Positions 50,736 to 60,419 of a DNA stretch of 64,000 bases are shown here, one piece after another. Below the pieces are notes generated by a model that saw only the letters and a program-made list of their open reading frames with translations, had not been told where the DNA came from and made no database searches. A program made the translations under genes and the position numbers. This DNA is from Clostridium aminobutyricum (lineage in GTDB: Bacteria; Bacillota; Clostridia; Peptostreptococcales; Anaerovoracaceae), in contig NZ_JAFJZZ010000001.1 in assembly GCF_017255415.1 (NCBI RefSeq), positions 310,001 to 374,000 on the forward strand, given 5' to 3'. How positions within the stretch are numbered: position 1 is the stretch's first letter; every line of letters begins with the position of its first letter.

Positions 50736-51740
50736 TTACCACATACCCAATAGCTTTTGCATCCCTAAGCTGACCGCAGAAATACAGACCCAGCAGCACA
50801 GCCCCAGGAGTATCGGTTTGCCGCCTGTTCGGATGAGTTTAATGACATTCGTATTTAAACCGATGGCAGACATCGCGATAACGATAAAAAATTTACTGAT
50901 CTCCTTGATGAGAGCCGTTGCTTCAGCGGAGAGCTGGAATACGGTTGTCAGAACAGAAGCCATCAGAAAGTATAAAATAAAACGAGGAAAGATTGTAAAA
51001 AGACGGATGCTTGAATCCGAAGTCTTTTCTTTTTTTGCTCGCCAACAGGCTAAACAAATCGTAATGGGCAGGATAGCGAGCGTTCTGGTCAGTTTTACAA
51101 TTGTTGCAATATCCAGTGCATTGCTTTGATGCAGCTCGTCCCATGCACAGGCCGCAGCCGTTACGGAGGACGTGTCATTGATGGCTGTACCTGTAAACAA
51201 ACCGAAGCCTTCGGTCGACATGCCTAGAATACCCCCCAGAGTTGGGAAGAGGAGAGCGGCGATGACATTAAAAAGAAAAACGACTGAAATCGACTGTGCG
51301 ATTTGCTCCTCGGTTGCTCCAATCACGGGGGCGGTAGCTGCAATGGCAGAACCGCCGCAAATAGAAGAACCTACACCGATTAAAGTAGAGATAGTGGAAT
51401 CGATTGCCAGCAATCGATAGAGCATGTGGGCGACAATCAGGGAAACTGCAATCGTAGACAGGATAATCGGAAGCGATTGCTTTCCTATTGTAAATATAAC
51501 GGACAAATTCAGTCCAAAACCAAGCAGAATAATTGCAGATTGTAATATTTTGGTGGAAGCAAAAGAAATACCGAGTTGAAAAATTTGCTTTGATTTCAAA
51601 ACTGGAGCGACCATCATACCGATGAGAATTGCAAAACCCGGTCCGCCGATAATAGGCAGGTGTTTTCCCAGTAGGGTAGCCGGTATTGCAATCCCTGTGC
51701 ATAATAAAATTCCTACACTACTTTTCTTGATGCTTTTCAT
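50736..51740 (-). CDS. YeiH-family putative sulfate/sulfite exporter
   Basis: From ATG 51740 the product has 334 residues and about ten membrane segments, with the family stretches [41 protein letters not shown] and [13 protein letters not shown]. YeiH-family proteins are annotated as sulfate exporters, often paired with a CysL/YeiE-type LysR regulator, as is the case here. An upstream AGGAGG is out of register for this frame, so the start is somewhat uncertain. Confidence 0.85.
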   Translation of the reverse strand: MKSIKKSSVGILLCTGIAIPATLLGKHLPIIGGPGFAILIGMMVAPVLKSKQIFQLGISFASTKILQSAIILLGFGLNLSVIFTIGKQSLPIILSTIAVSLIVAHMLYRLLAIDSTISTLIGVGSSICGGSAIAATAPVIGATEEQIAQSISVVFLFNVIAALLFPTLGGILGMSTEGFGLFTGTAINDTSSVTAAACAWDELHQSNALDIATIVKLTRTLAILPITICLACWRAKKEKTSDSSIRLFTIFPRFILYFLMASVLTTVFQLSAEATALIKEISKFFIVIAMSAIGLNTNVIKLIRTGGKPILLGLCCWVCISAVSLGMQKLLGMW

Positions 51741-51888
51741 TGTTTTTTCATCCTTCTTATCAAATTTACCTCCTGAGTATAACAAATCCTATTGATAAAG
51801 TGAAATTATGATATATTATATTTATATAATAATTTTTTATAACGTAGGCTTTTTTATATTACGCTCGAAATGGTCAGGAGGAGAACAG

Positions 51889-52779
51889 ATGTTGGATTTT
51901 CGAACAGAGACGTTTATAACAGTATGTGAAATGATGAACTTCACGAAAGCAGCGGAAAAATTGAATATTACCCAACCTGCGGTATCTCAGCATATTCGTT
52001 TTTTAGAGGAAAGCTATCAGGTGAAATTATTTGAGTTTTCCGGAAGGAAAATGAAATTAACCGAATCAGGGAAAATGCTGTTGAATGCTTTCATTACCAT
52101 GAAGCACGATGAAAAGATATTGAAAGATCGGTTGTCAGATAGTCTGCATGAGAAAAAAATAAGATTTGGGGCCACGTTAACTGTCGGTGAATTTATTCTG
52201 CCGAAACAGATTACCAGATATTTAAAGTCGCATCAATCCGTTCAGTTAAAGATGCTCATTGCAAATACCGGTGAATTATTAACGGAATTGGAAGCTGGTA
52301 ACATTGATTTTGCAATTGTAGAAGGATATTTTGCGAAAAGTGAGTATGATCACAGGCTTTACTCGAAGGAAAAGTATATTGCTGTTTGCGCCGCTTCTCA
52401 TTCATTTCAAAATAAATCCTTGGAATTAAAAGATCTATTTGAGGAAACGTTGATTGTGCGGGAAGAAGGTTCCGGAACGAGAGAAATATTGGAAAGAGAA
52501 ATGGAAAGGCAAAATTATACCTTACGGGATTTTAAGAACAGAATAGAAATCAGTAATCTAAACACGATAAAGTATCTCACGGCAGAGAATTGCGGTATTA
52601 CGTTTCTATATGAAGCAGCAGCCGAAAAAGAGCTGGAAGAAGGGCGATTGAAGAAAATTGACTTAGAGGGTCTTGATATGATGCATGATATCACGTGTAT
52701 TTGGAGAAAAAATAGCTACTTTTCTCCATATTACGAAGAGCTGCTTCATTTTTTAAGACAGGAAAGAGCAGTAAATTGA
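51889..52779 (+). CDS. LysR-family regulator divergent from yeiH (CysL/YeiE-like)
   Basis: From ATG 51889, behind CAGGAGGAG, the product has 296 residues. The helix-turn-helix reads MNFTKAAEKLNITQPAVSQHIRFLE and the effector domain follows. The divergent arrangement with a YeiH-type exporter matches the E. coli yeiE/yeiH layout. The 148-base gap between the two genes should hold the operator; I see AT-rich sequence but no clear dyad. Confidence 0.88.
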   Translation: MLDFRTETFITVCEMMNFTKAAEKLNITQPAVSQHIRFLEESYQVKLFEFSGRKMKLTESGKMLLNAFITMKHDEKILKDRLSDSLHEKKIRFGATLTVGEFILPKQITRYLKSHQSVQLKMLIANTGELLTELEAGNIDFAIVEGYFAKSEYDHRLYSKEKYIAVCAASHSFQNKSLELKDLFEETLIVREEGSGTREILEREMERQNYTLRDFKNRIEISNLNTIKYLTAENCGITFLYEAAAEKELEEGRLKKIDLEGLDMMHDITCIWRKNSYFSPYYEELLHFLRQERAVN

Positions 52780-52792
52780 TGAAGAATAAAGT

Positions 52793-52836
52793 AAAGCGCC
52801 TATCCCGCCGAAAAAGGGTTAAGCGCTTTATTTTTA
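52793..52836 (+). terminator. Terminator after the LysR gene
   Basis: AAAGCGC (52793-52799) pairs with GCGCTTT (52823-52829), with an inner CCC/GGG stem, followed by ATTTTTATT. Confidence 0.75.
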
Positions 52837-52910
52837 TTATATAGGAGCTATCGCTTGTGATATGGGCAGAGCTTCATCAGAAGCTGCGACTAAATACGAG
52901 CGAAGGAGAG

Positions 52911-55067
52911 TTAAAAGGCTTTTTTGATAAAAGCAGGCACAGTTTGATCGGTATAGTAAATATCTCCGAAAGAACTTTCCCCATAATTGCTATTGTTATC
53001 AAAAGAGTTATCCGGTTTATTTTCCCGTGCGAAGGTAATGAAACCATGATAATATTGATCGTAGTTTGTACGATCCGTACAATATGAACTCAAGATTTCT
53101 TGAATCTGAGCCTTATCAGTAATGACTACCTTTGGTTCGATAGACTCATCGAGACTTTTCGCTTGTTCTGCAGATAGATTTTTATAATATTTGTCTTGCT
53201 CTTCCTTATCATACTTATAGAAAGTAATGGATTTTACAGAGGAAGGGTTGATCACGAAGGTGGATTCATATCTATTCTCCTTCAGCCAACCAAGGGTATT
53301 TGTATCCGACTGCAATACTCTCAATTCAATGGAATTATTGACCAGTTTATCATCTTCAGAGATCATTTTATAAGAGATAGTTGCCGTTCCGTAAGCGTGT
53401 AAACAACTGATATGCTGCTCAAAGGTTCTTGCTTGGAAATCCTTATCGAAGCAGGACAGTAACTCGTTTATTTTAGACGGATTCGAAATATTGATTCCAG
53501 GACGGTCATATCCAATGCTGTAAAACTGATCTTGTAAATTGATCGAGACAATTCTTTCATAATTTAGATTGCTCATGGAGAAGAAGTCTTTAAATTCCTT
53601 GGATTCAAAGAGTTCTTTGCAATACGGATTGCTTGCAATAAGGCCATAATCTAAATGATACGAACGTTGCATCCCAAGAGGGAACCCATTGATATAATTG
53701 ATAAATATGGTTTGAGAAAGTCCATTGTAATCGGAGTCTTTGAGTTGGACTTTGCTGTCAATAATACTGCTATGTAACTGTGTGATCGCCTTGATATTCT
53801 GCGGATCTTTATAATAAAATTGATCCGACGGATTCTGATCCTGCTTATCTTCTTTTGTTCTGGAATTGAAGACACTTGGACTCAATCTTCCCATATCATT
53901 GAAATCATTAAATGTAGTGGAATAAACGCCTTTCACTGTAGAAGATGCAGGGACTCTGTCCTCAAATCCGCTTAAATCCAATGTGATGGACGTTACAAAA
54001 ATAATGGCCAGGATGGCATATATCCCAAAGTTTTTGAAGCTTTGTTTGTTGAAGACCCGGGGAGTCTTCATAACAATCATACGGCCCAGTATAAAGAATA
54101 TTATGGCACCTGCAATCAGGCCGCTGTACATATAGCCCTTGCCTTGTTCGGAGTCAAGAGAGGTAAAATAAAATCCGACCAGCGACATTCCAAAGAAGGC
54201 AATGAGATAATTAATAATCGGAATCATAAAGCTAAATACAAGCGAATCCGATGTGCGTTCAAGTTTTCTTTTTTGATACAACATTCCCGACAAAGCGAAA
54301 AGGACTACCGCATTTAGAATGTAATAAATTTGCAGTCCAATCGGGAAATGATCTTTGAAGGAAAAAACCTGAAGATAAGGACTGATCGCAGTAAGTATCT
54401 CTTCCCAATTTCCGTTGCTGGCAAATCCAAAAAGGTATGTATAGCAATAGACAATGAACGTACCGTATAATGCCGGAACGAGAAAATTAAAGCCAAAGGC
54501 TGCTGCCAGATGCATGATAGAATTTCCCGTAACAAGTCCGGCGAAGACGGCAATGGCATAGATCACCAAGATGATAATGAGGGAATGCCAAAACCAGCTG
54601 AGCACATCAATCCTTGAAAAGACGTTTTCAGCATTAGCAGGAATGATATAGCCGTACGCGAAATAGGTTGGCTTTGCAATAAGCAGCAATATAATTTCAT
54701 TGACCGCAATTGGAAGTATGGTTAATATCAGCCCGGAGACGACACTGCTGTTATACAGGGTTGCTCTTGTAAATGGCATGGCGTGCATCGCAGTAACAGA
54801 ACTGGCTGCCTGTAAATATCGGAATACAATGACGGCCGTAATGATAGGCATTATCAGGTGTATTGCCATATAAAAAGGCTGCTGGTTCGTTAAACACATT
54901 TGAATATAGTCGGCCATATCGTTGATATGAGAATAAGACATGAGTATCGGTACGGCTCCGGAAAGAAAATACATCAGAAAACTAATGACCGGAATGGCCC
55001 AGAATCTTCTCAAGTTTTCTTTTACCAAAGGCAGCGATACATTAAAATAAGATGCCTTGAATTTCAC
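52911..55067 (-). CDS. Large ABC transporter permease (YtrC/YtrD-like)
   Basis: The 718-residue membrane protein has an N-terminal half with about eight to ten membrane segments and a C-terminal extracytoplasmic region of about 350 residues rich in polar residues, starting near LDLSGFEDRVPASSTVK. This layout is known from permeases encoded with YtrA-type regulators. It overlaps the ATPase gene by 26 bases. The transported substrate is unknown; related operons respond to cell-wall-active antibiotics. Confidence 0.75.
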   Translation of the reverse strand: MKFKASYFNVSLPLVKENLRRFWAIPVISFLMYFLSGAVPILMSYSHINDMADYIQMCLTNQQPFYMAIHLIMPIITAVIVFRYLQAASSVTAMHAMPFTRATLYNSSVVSGLILTILPIAVNEIILLLIAKPTYFAYGYIIPANAENVFSRIDVLSWFWHSLIIILVIYAIAVFAGLVTGNSIMHLAAAFGFNFLVPALYGTFIVYCYTYLFGFASNGNWEEILTAISPYLQVFSFKDHFPIGLQIYYILNAVVLFALSGMLYQKRKLERTSDSLVFSFMIPIINYLIAFFGMSLVGFYFTSLDSEQGKGYMYSGLIAGAIIFFILGRMIVMKTPRVFNKQSFKNFGIYAILAIIFVTSITLDLSGFEDRVPASSTVKGVYSTTFNDFNDMGRLSPSVFNSRTKEDKQDQNPSDQFYYKDPQNIKAITQLHSSIIDSKVQLKDSDYNGLSQTIFINYINGFPLGMQRSYHLDYGLIASNPYCKELFESKEFKDFFSMSNLNYERIVSINLQDQFYSIGYDRPGINISNPSKINELLSCFDKDFQARTFEQHISCLHAYGTATISYKMISEDDKLVNNSIELRVLQSDTNTLGWLKENRYESTFVINPSSVKSITFYKYDKEEQDKYYKNLSAEQAKSLDESIEPKVVITDKAQIQEILSSYCTDRTNYDQYYHGFITFARENKPDNSFDNNSNYGESSFGDIYYTDQTVPAFIKKAF

Positions 55068-55938
55068 TGTCTACACCTCCTAACTCATAAATAAATATTT
55101 CTTCAAGGGAGAGAGGAAGCATATCGAATACAACCGGATGGTTCTTTTCGATTACTTTCTCCACATCCTCTTTCTTGTTTCGGATGATTAGCAAATCTAT
55201 CGTTCCTCTCGCTTCTTGATGGAGAACGTTTAACCCTTCGTATGGATTTTCAGGTCTTTCTTTATAAGCAACCTGTATTTTATGAATATCTGATTTCAGC
55301 TCATCCAAATCCCGTTCCATCACCATGTGGCCTTTCGACAGAATTCCGATGGAATCACAGATCCCTTCCAATTCTCTAAGGTTGTGAGAGGAAACCAGCA
55401 CGGTCATTTCCTTTTCGGCCACATCTTCTACGATATATTTCCACACTAATTTTCGGATAATAGGGTCTAATCCGTCTATCGGTTCATCTAAAATCAGATA
55501 GTCGGGCATGGTAGACATCGTTAGGATAAAGGCAGCCTGTTTTTGCATCCCTTTGGAAAACCTAGCGAGCTTTCGCTGTTCATCCAGTTTGAATTGAGAG
55601 ACCATGTGCGCATAACGCTCTTCGTTCCAATTCGGATAAAGCTGCTTATAAAACTTAGACATTTCCTTCAAATTATAGGTAGAGAAGAAAAACAAATCAT
55701 CCGGGATAAATCCCATCTTTTCTTTGATTTTCTGATTATCAAAGACTGCTTCTCCTTCAACTGTAATCTGACCTGCATCTTGACGGATAATGCCCGTCAG
55801 GTGCTTTATAATGGTTGTTTTACCGGCACCGTTTGTACCGACCAAGCCATAGATGGAACCTTTGTTCACATGAATATCTAAATTGTCGAGTGCCTTAAAC
55901 TGCTCAAAACTTTTCGTCACGTTTTGAATCAAAATCAT
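55042..55938 (-). CDS. ABC transporter ATP-binding protein (YtrB-like)
   Basis: The 298-residue protein has one ABC ATPase domain: Walker A GTNGAGKTT, signature FSKGMQKQAA (a variant of LSGGQ), Walker B YLILDEPIDGLD and an H-loop in VSSHNLRELE. It drives the permease encoded directly downstream. It overlaps the GntR gene by 4 bases, a sign of coupled translation. Confidence 0.93.
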   Translation of the reverse strand: MILIQNVTKSFEQFKALDNLDIHVNKGSIYGLVGTNGAGKTTIIKHLTGIIRQDAGQITVEGEAVFDNQKIKEKMGFIPDDLFFFSTYNLKEMSKFYKQLYPNWNEERYAHMVSQFKLDEQRKLARFSKGMQKQAAFILTMSTMPDYLILDEPIDGLDPIIRKLVWKYIVEDVAEKEMTVLVSSHNLRELEGICDSIGILSKGHMVMERDLDELKSDIHKIQVAYKERPENPYEGLNVLHQEARGTIDLLIIRNKKEDVEKVIEKNHPVVFDMLPLSLEEIFIYELGGVDSEIQGILF

Positions 55939-56318
55939 TTTTTGTCACTCCTTTCTTCAAGCAATTGATTGAGTATTTTCTGGGTTTCTTCATAAGAAAT
56001 ACCTAGAAAATACAGTTCGCGAATGTCGTTGCGAATCCGCGATTTTATCTCTTCCAGTAAAGCTGGATTGATTGCGTTTTCTTTCGGTACTGCTACAAAA
56101 GTGCCAAGTCCTGTTACCGTATAAACATATCCTTGATATTCAAGCTCTCGATAAGCTTTTTGAATCGTGTTAGGGTTTACGGTCAGCATTTTAGATAAAT
56201 CTCTAACTGAGGGGAGTTTTTCTTCCGGTTTCAAAATTTCTGCAATCATCAATTCCTTGAGGTTATCAACTACTTGCTCGTAGATGGTTTTTCTACTTTT
56301 TAAGTCGAGTTGAAACAT
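55935..56318 (-). CDS. YtrA-type GntR repressor
   Basis: The 127-residue protein has the GntR winged helix (KLPSVRDLSKMLTVNPNTIQKAYRELE) and only the short C-terminal helical region typical of the YtrA subfamily. It is the first gene of the ABC transporter operon and probably represses it. An inverted repeat with exactly the pattern reported for the Bacillus YtrA operator lies about 107 bases upstream of its start codon. Confidence 0.93.
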   Translation of the reverse strand: MFQLDLKSRKTIYEQVVDNLKELMIAEILKPEEKLPSVRDLSKMLTVNPNTIQKAYRELEYQGYVYTVTGLGTFVAVPKENAINPALLEEIKSRIRNDIRELYFLGISYEETQKILNQLLEERSDKK

Positions 56319-56417
56319 ATATCATACCTCCTTTATTCACTACTCTAATTGCATAGCAATATAGTGAGATGAGCCAACTGGCTGTATAATCGTACGATTA
56401 AAGGACCTGTTGCTTCC

Positions 56418-56456
56418 TGTTGACAGTGTACTATCTGAAATAGTACACTGTCAACA
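56418..56456. promoter_or_regulatory. Perfect 17-bp inverted repeat matching the YtrA operator
   Basis: Bases 56418-56434 and 56440-56456 are exact inverse complements around a 5-base loop. The centre reads AGTGTA (56425-56430), 13 bases, TACACT (56444-56449), which is the AGTGTA-N13-TACACT pattern I recall for YtrA in Bacillus. TTGACA is present in both arms. It lacks a T tract, so a terminator is less likely. Confidence 0.75.
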
Positions 56457-56611
56457 CATTTTATCATAAAAAATAAAAACGGTTAATAATTTTTAAAATA
56501 ATGGCATATAAAAACAGACAAAGGCATTCCTGCGCGCAATCCAATTTTTTGTAAGACAGGAGCCTGAAATTGAGTTATCGTTTTATGTATATTGGAATTT
56601 TCAAGGACGAG

Positions 56612-56620
56612 TGATATAAT
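56612..56620 (+). promoter_or_regulatory. Extended -10 promoter of the SNF2 helicase gene
   Basis: TGATATAAT (56612-56620) gives an expected start near 56627. No clear -35. The rest of the 345-base gap from 56319 holds the YtrA-type operator and no gene. Confidence 0.5.
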
Positions 56621-56663
56621 TATAAGATTAACCAATCTATCAAAGTAAGTTTGATGGGATGAT

Positions 56664-59600
56664 ATGAGAGGCTATTCAGTTTCATGGATAGCATTCTACA
56701 ATCATATGCTAAAATTTAAAGATGAGATGACAGGATTAGAAAGTATGAATATAAGGGATATAGAGAAACTTGCATCCAGTGATAAGACCTTTGATAAAGG
56801 GAAGGCCTATTTTTTGACGAACAAAGTAAAGATTACTGAAAAATATAGGGATGAGGATGATGAAATGGAATGCTATTGTGCTTCAGTGGAGGGCAGTAAG
56901 AGCGAAGAGTACGTTGTCACCCTTGATTTGAACCGGGACGGAAAAATTATAGATTATTCCTGTAATTGTCCGGCAGCAGAGAACTATCCGGGAGCATGCA
57001 AGCATGCCGTGGCTACGCTGTTTAAGGTATGGGCTCTCAATGAGAATTCAGCCATTGCAAGTCTTGTGGACACAGCAGGTGACAGCTATAAAAGCAGTCC
57101 AAAATCAAAGCGTTCCGGTTTAAAGGGTTCACCGTCTCCTGCAAGAACCCTAAGTAAGCCTCTTTCGGATAGAAATACTCAACGGTTAATAGATCTTTAT
57201 GCTGCCAGAAATATTTTAGCGCTGCAATCAGAGACAACAGCCGATGAAAAAGTGAAACTAATACCGAAGTTGACGGTTGGCAGGAACGATGTGGAATTAT
57301 CGTTGACGGTCGGCAATGCTAAAATGTATGTGATTAAAAATATAAAAAACTTTTGTGAAAGCATGCAAAATGGGGAAGAGGTTGAGTATGGAAAAGAATT
57401 AACCTTGCTTCATCACCCAAGCTTGTTTGATGAAGAATCACAAGTGTTGCTTTCGTATGTCTTAGATCGATATGAGGAGATTGAAAGCTACAAGGGACAA
57501 GGGTATTATGACGTCAATTTTGGTTATGACAAGACCAAACGGTATATGCGGCTTGGTCAGGGAAATATAGATCTTCTTTTGAGCATTATGAAAGGAAACT
57601 GCCTCCAAATAGAGGGCGTTGAAAGCGTTGGATATCCTGCCTATAAAAGTCGGGAGAGCAGTAACAACGAAAAATGGAAAGAAAAAAGAGAACGTTCGTA
57701 TAGAGTGATCGAATATACACCTAAAATTGATGTGGAGATCGAACGAAAAGAAACCGGTGAATATAATATCAAGGGACAGACCTATGATTATATTTTAGGA
57801 AAGAATCATCTCTATCTTTCTCATGGAGATGAACTGTGGTGCTGCGATAAAGAGTTTTCTTCACAAATGAAGGAATTTATTGAGATTTTACATGCAGGAC
57901 AAGGGACGTTAAACGTGGTGGAGAACGATATGGCAGAGCTTTGTGCCAATGTGATTCCACAGATTCAGGGACATGTCAATATGCAGGGGAGTGAGGATAT
58001 TCTAAATGATTTTATGCCTGCACAGGCGGTCATTAAAATATACCTGGACAGTCCAAGCAAGGATACTGTCACAGCGAAGGTTCATTGTGAATATGAAGAG
58101 GGAATTCTCTTTGATGTGATGACAGAGCAGCAGACGTTTCATGATTCGGGCGTAATTTTAGGGCAAGCGGCAAGTGTGGCACAGGCAGGGAAAATTATAC
58201 GTGACAGGTTGCTTGAAAATAAGGCAAAAATATCGGTATGTAAATATTTTGATGGATACGATCAAAAATCAGGCCTGCTTTATTTTGCGGGGGAGGATGA
58301 ACGCATTTACAACTTTGTAAATACAGCAGCGCAGGAATTCACTAAAATAGGAGAAGTATTCACGACAGAAAAATATAGAAGGATAGGAAATGCAACATCG
58401 CCTAAACTGTCTGTTGGTGTAAAATTAGAAAGCGAACTTCTTAAAATTGACTTTGACTTGGAGCAATTTGATATACCGGACCTGATGGAAGCATTACGCC
58501 AATATAAGCAGAAGAAAAAATACTATCGATTAAAAAATGGTTCTTTTATTGATTTGAATGAGGAAGGTTTTCGTGAGCTGCTTCATTTTGTGGACGAATT
58601 TGGGCTGACTAAAGCGGATTTGGAAAAAGGGCAGGTAAACATGCCGAAGTACCGGGCTCTGCTCTTGAATAGCGCGCTGAAAAATGCTGCAACCATAAAG
58701 TTTGAAAGGGATGGGCATTTTAAAAGCTTAATACGAGGAATGAACGCGATAGAAGATAGTGACTATGAGATTCCAGCGGTGTTGGTTTCTGTACTGAGAG
58801 ATTACCAAAAGGATGGATTTCGATGGTTAAAAACGATGAGCAGCTACGGATTCTGTGGTATTTTAGCAGATGAAATGGGCCTAGGTAAAACCTTACAGAT
58901 TATAGCGCTGCTTGAGGATGCACGATGTAACAGGAAGAATGAACTGCCGGAAATTCACATGGATCAGACTGCGACAAGTTTAAAACGATTTGCGATAGTC
59001 GTTTGCCCGGCATCGTTGGTTCTAAACTGGGAAAAGGAAATCATGCGCTTTGCGCCGGAGTTGTCCACTATTACGGTAATTGGAACTTCTCAGGAAAGAA
59101 AAAAGAGAATACATTCAATAAGCGATTTAGACGTAATCATCACTTCGTATGACTTACTGAGAAGAGATTTAGAACACTATCAGAACTGCAGTTTTGACTA
59201 TTGCATTCTAGATGAGGCACAATATATCAAAAATCAATCTACCCAAAATGCCAGAGCGGTAAAGATGATTAACAGTACACACCGCTTTGCATTGACCGGA
59301 ACACCTATTGAAAACCGATTAAGTGAGTTGTGGAGCATTTTTGACTTCCTCATACCGCATTATTTGAGTTCCTATAATAAGTTTAAGGCGGACTATGAAA
59401 CAGCTATTGTAAGAGAAAAGGATTTGAGAACGACGGAACGCCTGAAGAGGCAAGTTTCGCCTTTTATGCTTAGAAGATTGAAGAAAAACGTTTTAAAAGA
59501 ATTGCCGGAGAAAAATGAAACGGTTATTTATGCGAAGCTTGAGGGTGAACAAGAGAGACTGTATAAGGCAAATCTGGCAAAGGCTAAGACGGAAATAAGC

Positions 59601-60236
59601 AAGGAGGTGGCAGAAGGCGCATTACAGTCAAACAAACTAACTGTTTTGGCATTGCTTATGAGATTAAGGCAGATTTGCTGTCACCCAAGCCTTTGCTATG
59701 AGAACTATACGAAAGGGAGCAGTAAGTTAGAAGCATGCTTAGAATTGGTTGAAGAAGCACTATCAGGAGGACATAAAATCTTAGTGTTTTCTCAGTTTAC
59801 GTCTATGCTAGAGATTCTTGAGGCGGAACTGAAAAAAGTGAATATTGATTACTATAAGCTGACAGGCAGCACGTCAAAAGAGAAGCGAGCGGAAATGGTT
59901 GAACAATTTAATCAGGAGGACGAAGAAGGTGTTTCTGTATTCTTGATCTCACTGAAGGCAGGCGGAACGGGACTGAACTTAGCTGCTGCCGATGTTGTTA
60001 TCCATTATGATCCATGGTGGAATGTTGCGGCACAAAATCAGGCCACAGACCGGGCACATAGGATAGGCCAGAAGAAACATGTACAGGTTTATAAAATAAT
60101 TGCAGAAGACAGTATCGAAGAAAAAATTCTAAAGCTTCAAGAAAGTAAAAAGGATTTAGCAGACGTAATCATTACTGAGAATGAAGCGCTGATAAGCAGG
60201 ATGACGGGGAAAGATTTGTTAGAATTACTCTCCTAA
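56664..60236 (+). CDS. SNF2-family helicase with SWIM zinc finger
   Basis: The 1190-residue protein has a SWIM zinc finger near the N-terminus (C100-x-C102, C112-x-H114), a long middle region of about 500 residues and a C-terminal SNF2 helicase: DEMGLGKT (736-743), DEAQ near 850, and the second RecA lobe with QATDRAHRIGQ. Such proteins move along duplex DNA; their bacterial role is unclear. The start is uncertain: ATG 56664 has a weak ribosome site, and ATG 56745, in front of NIRDIEKLAS and behind AGGATT, would remove 27 residues. No defence genes are adjacent. Confidence 0.88.
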   Translation: MRGYSVSWIAFYNHMLKFKDEMTGLESMNIRDIEKLASSDKTFDKGKAYFLTNKVKITEKYRDEDDEMECYCASVEGSKSEEYVVTLDLNRDGKIIDYSCNCPAAENYPGACKHAVATLFKVWALNENSAIASLVDTAGDSYKSSPKSKRSGLKGSPSPARTLSKPLSDRNTQRLIDLYAARNILALQSETTADEKVKLIPKLTVGRNDVELSLTVGNAKMYVIKNIKNFCESMQNGEEVEYGKELTLLHHPSLFDEESQVLLSYVLDRYEEIESYKGQGYYDVNFGYDKTKRYMRLGQGNIDLLLSIMKGNCLQIEGVESVGYPAYKSRESSNNEKWKEKRERSYRVIEYTPKIDVEIERKETGEYNIKGQTYDYILGKNHLYLSHGDELWCCDKEFSSQMKEFIEILHAGQGTLNVVENDMAELCANVIPQIQGHVNMQGSEDILNDFMPAQAVIKIYLDSPSKDTVTAKVHCEYEEGILFDVMTEQQTFHDSGVILGQAASVAQAGKIIRDRLLENKAKISVCKYFDGYDQKSGLLYFAGEDERIYNFVNTAAQEFTKIGEVFTTEKYRRIGNATSPKLSVGVKLESELLKIDFDLEQFDIPDLMEALRQYKQKKKYYRLKNGSFIDLNEEGFRELLHFVDEFGLTKADLEKGQVNMPKYRALLLNSALKNAATIKFERDGHFKSLIRGMNAIEDSDYEIPAVLVSVLRDYQKDGFRWLKTMSSYGFCGILADEMGLGKTLQIIALLEDARCNRKNELPEIHMDQTATSLKRFAIVVCPASLVLNWEKEIMRFAPELSTITVIGTSQERKKRIHSISDLDVIITSYDLLRRDLEHYQNCSFDYCILDEAQYIKNQSTQNARAVKMINSTHRFALTGTPIENRLSELWSIFDFLIPHYLSSYNKFKADYETAIVREKDLRTTERLKRQVSPFMLRRLKKNVLKELPEKNETVIYAKLEGEQERLYKANLAKAKTEISKEVAEGALQSNKLTVLALLMRLRQICCHPSLCYENYTKGSSKLEACLELVEEALSGGHKILVFSQFTSMLEILEAELKKVNIDYYKLTGSTSKEKRAEMVEQFNQEDEEGVSVFLISLKAGGTGLNLAAADVVIHYDPWWNVAAQNQATDRAHRIGQKKHVQVYKIIAEDSIEEKILKLQESKKDLADVIITENEALISRMTGKDLLELLS

Positions 60237-60282
60237 TGTTTATATAATGGCGGTATATTTAGAGGAATTTGAGGGGATGATT

Positions 60283-60366
60283 ATGAGGAAATTGGAACAT
60301 AACATTATAAATAAGCCGGCAGTCAATAGATGGACGATTGCAATCGTATGCTTCTGCATGGTATAA
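60283..60366 (+). CDS. Possible 27-residue membrane peptide
   Basis: ATG 60283 follows a strong GAGGGG site at the usual distance and opens a 27-codon frame with a polar N-terminus and a hydrophobic end (WTIAIVCFCMV). A TATAAT at 60243-60248 could serve it. Its stop lies inside the -10 box of the sppA promoter. There is no homology I can recognise, so it could be chance. Confidence 0.3.
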   Translation: MRKLEHNIINKPAVNRWTIAIVCFCMV

Positions 60367-60367
60367 T
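60338..60367 (+). promoter_or_regulatory. Promoter of sppA
   Basis: TTGCAA (60338-60343), 18 bases, TATAAT (60362-60367) with extended TGG. It makes an sppA start upstream of about 60374 impossible from this promoter. Confidence 0.65.
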
Positions 60368-60419
60368 GCTAACATTGCGCGGCAGCACAATAACAACGGA
60401 AAGGGGATTTTTAGAGATA

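Noticed and set aside
54042-54317. Plus-strand frame of 91 codons inside the ABC permease gene
   Set aside because: It lies wholly within a well-supported minus-strand gene and has no ribosome site or recognisable sequence.
56664-60236. SNF2 helicase as part of a phage defence island
   Set aside because: No methyltransferase, nuclease, phospholipase or other defence gene lies beside it; neighbours are a YtrA-type transporter operon and sppA.
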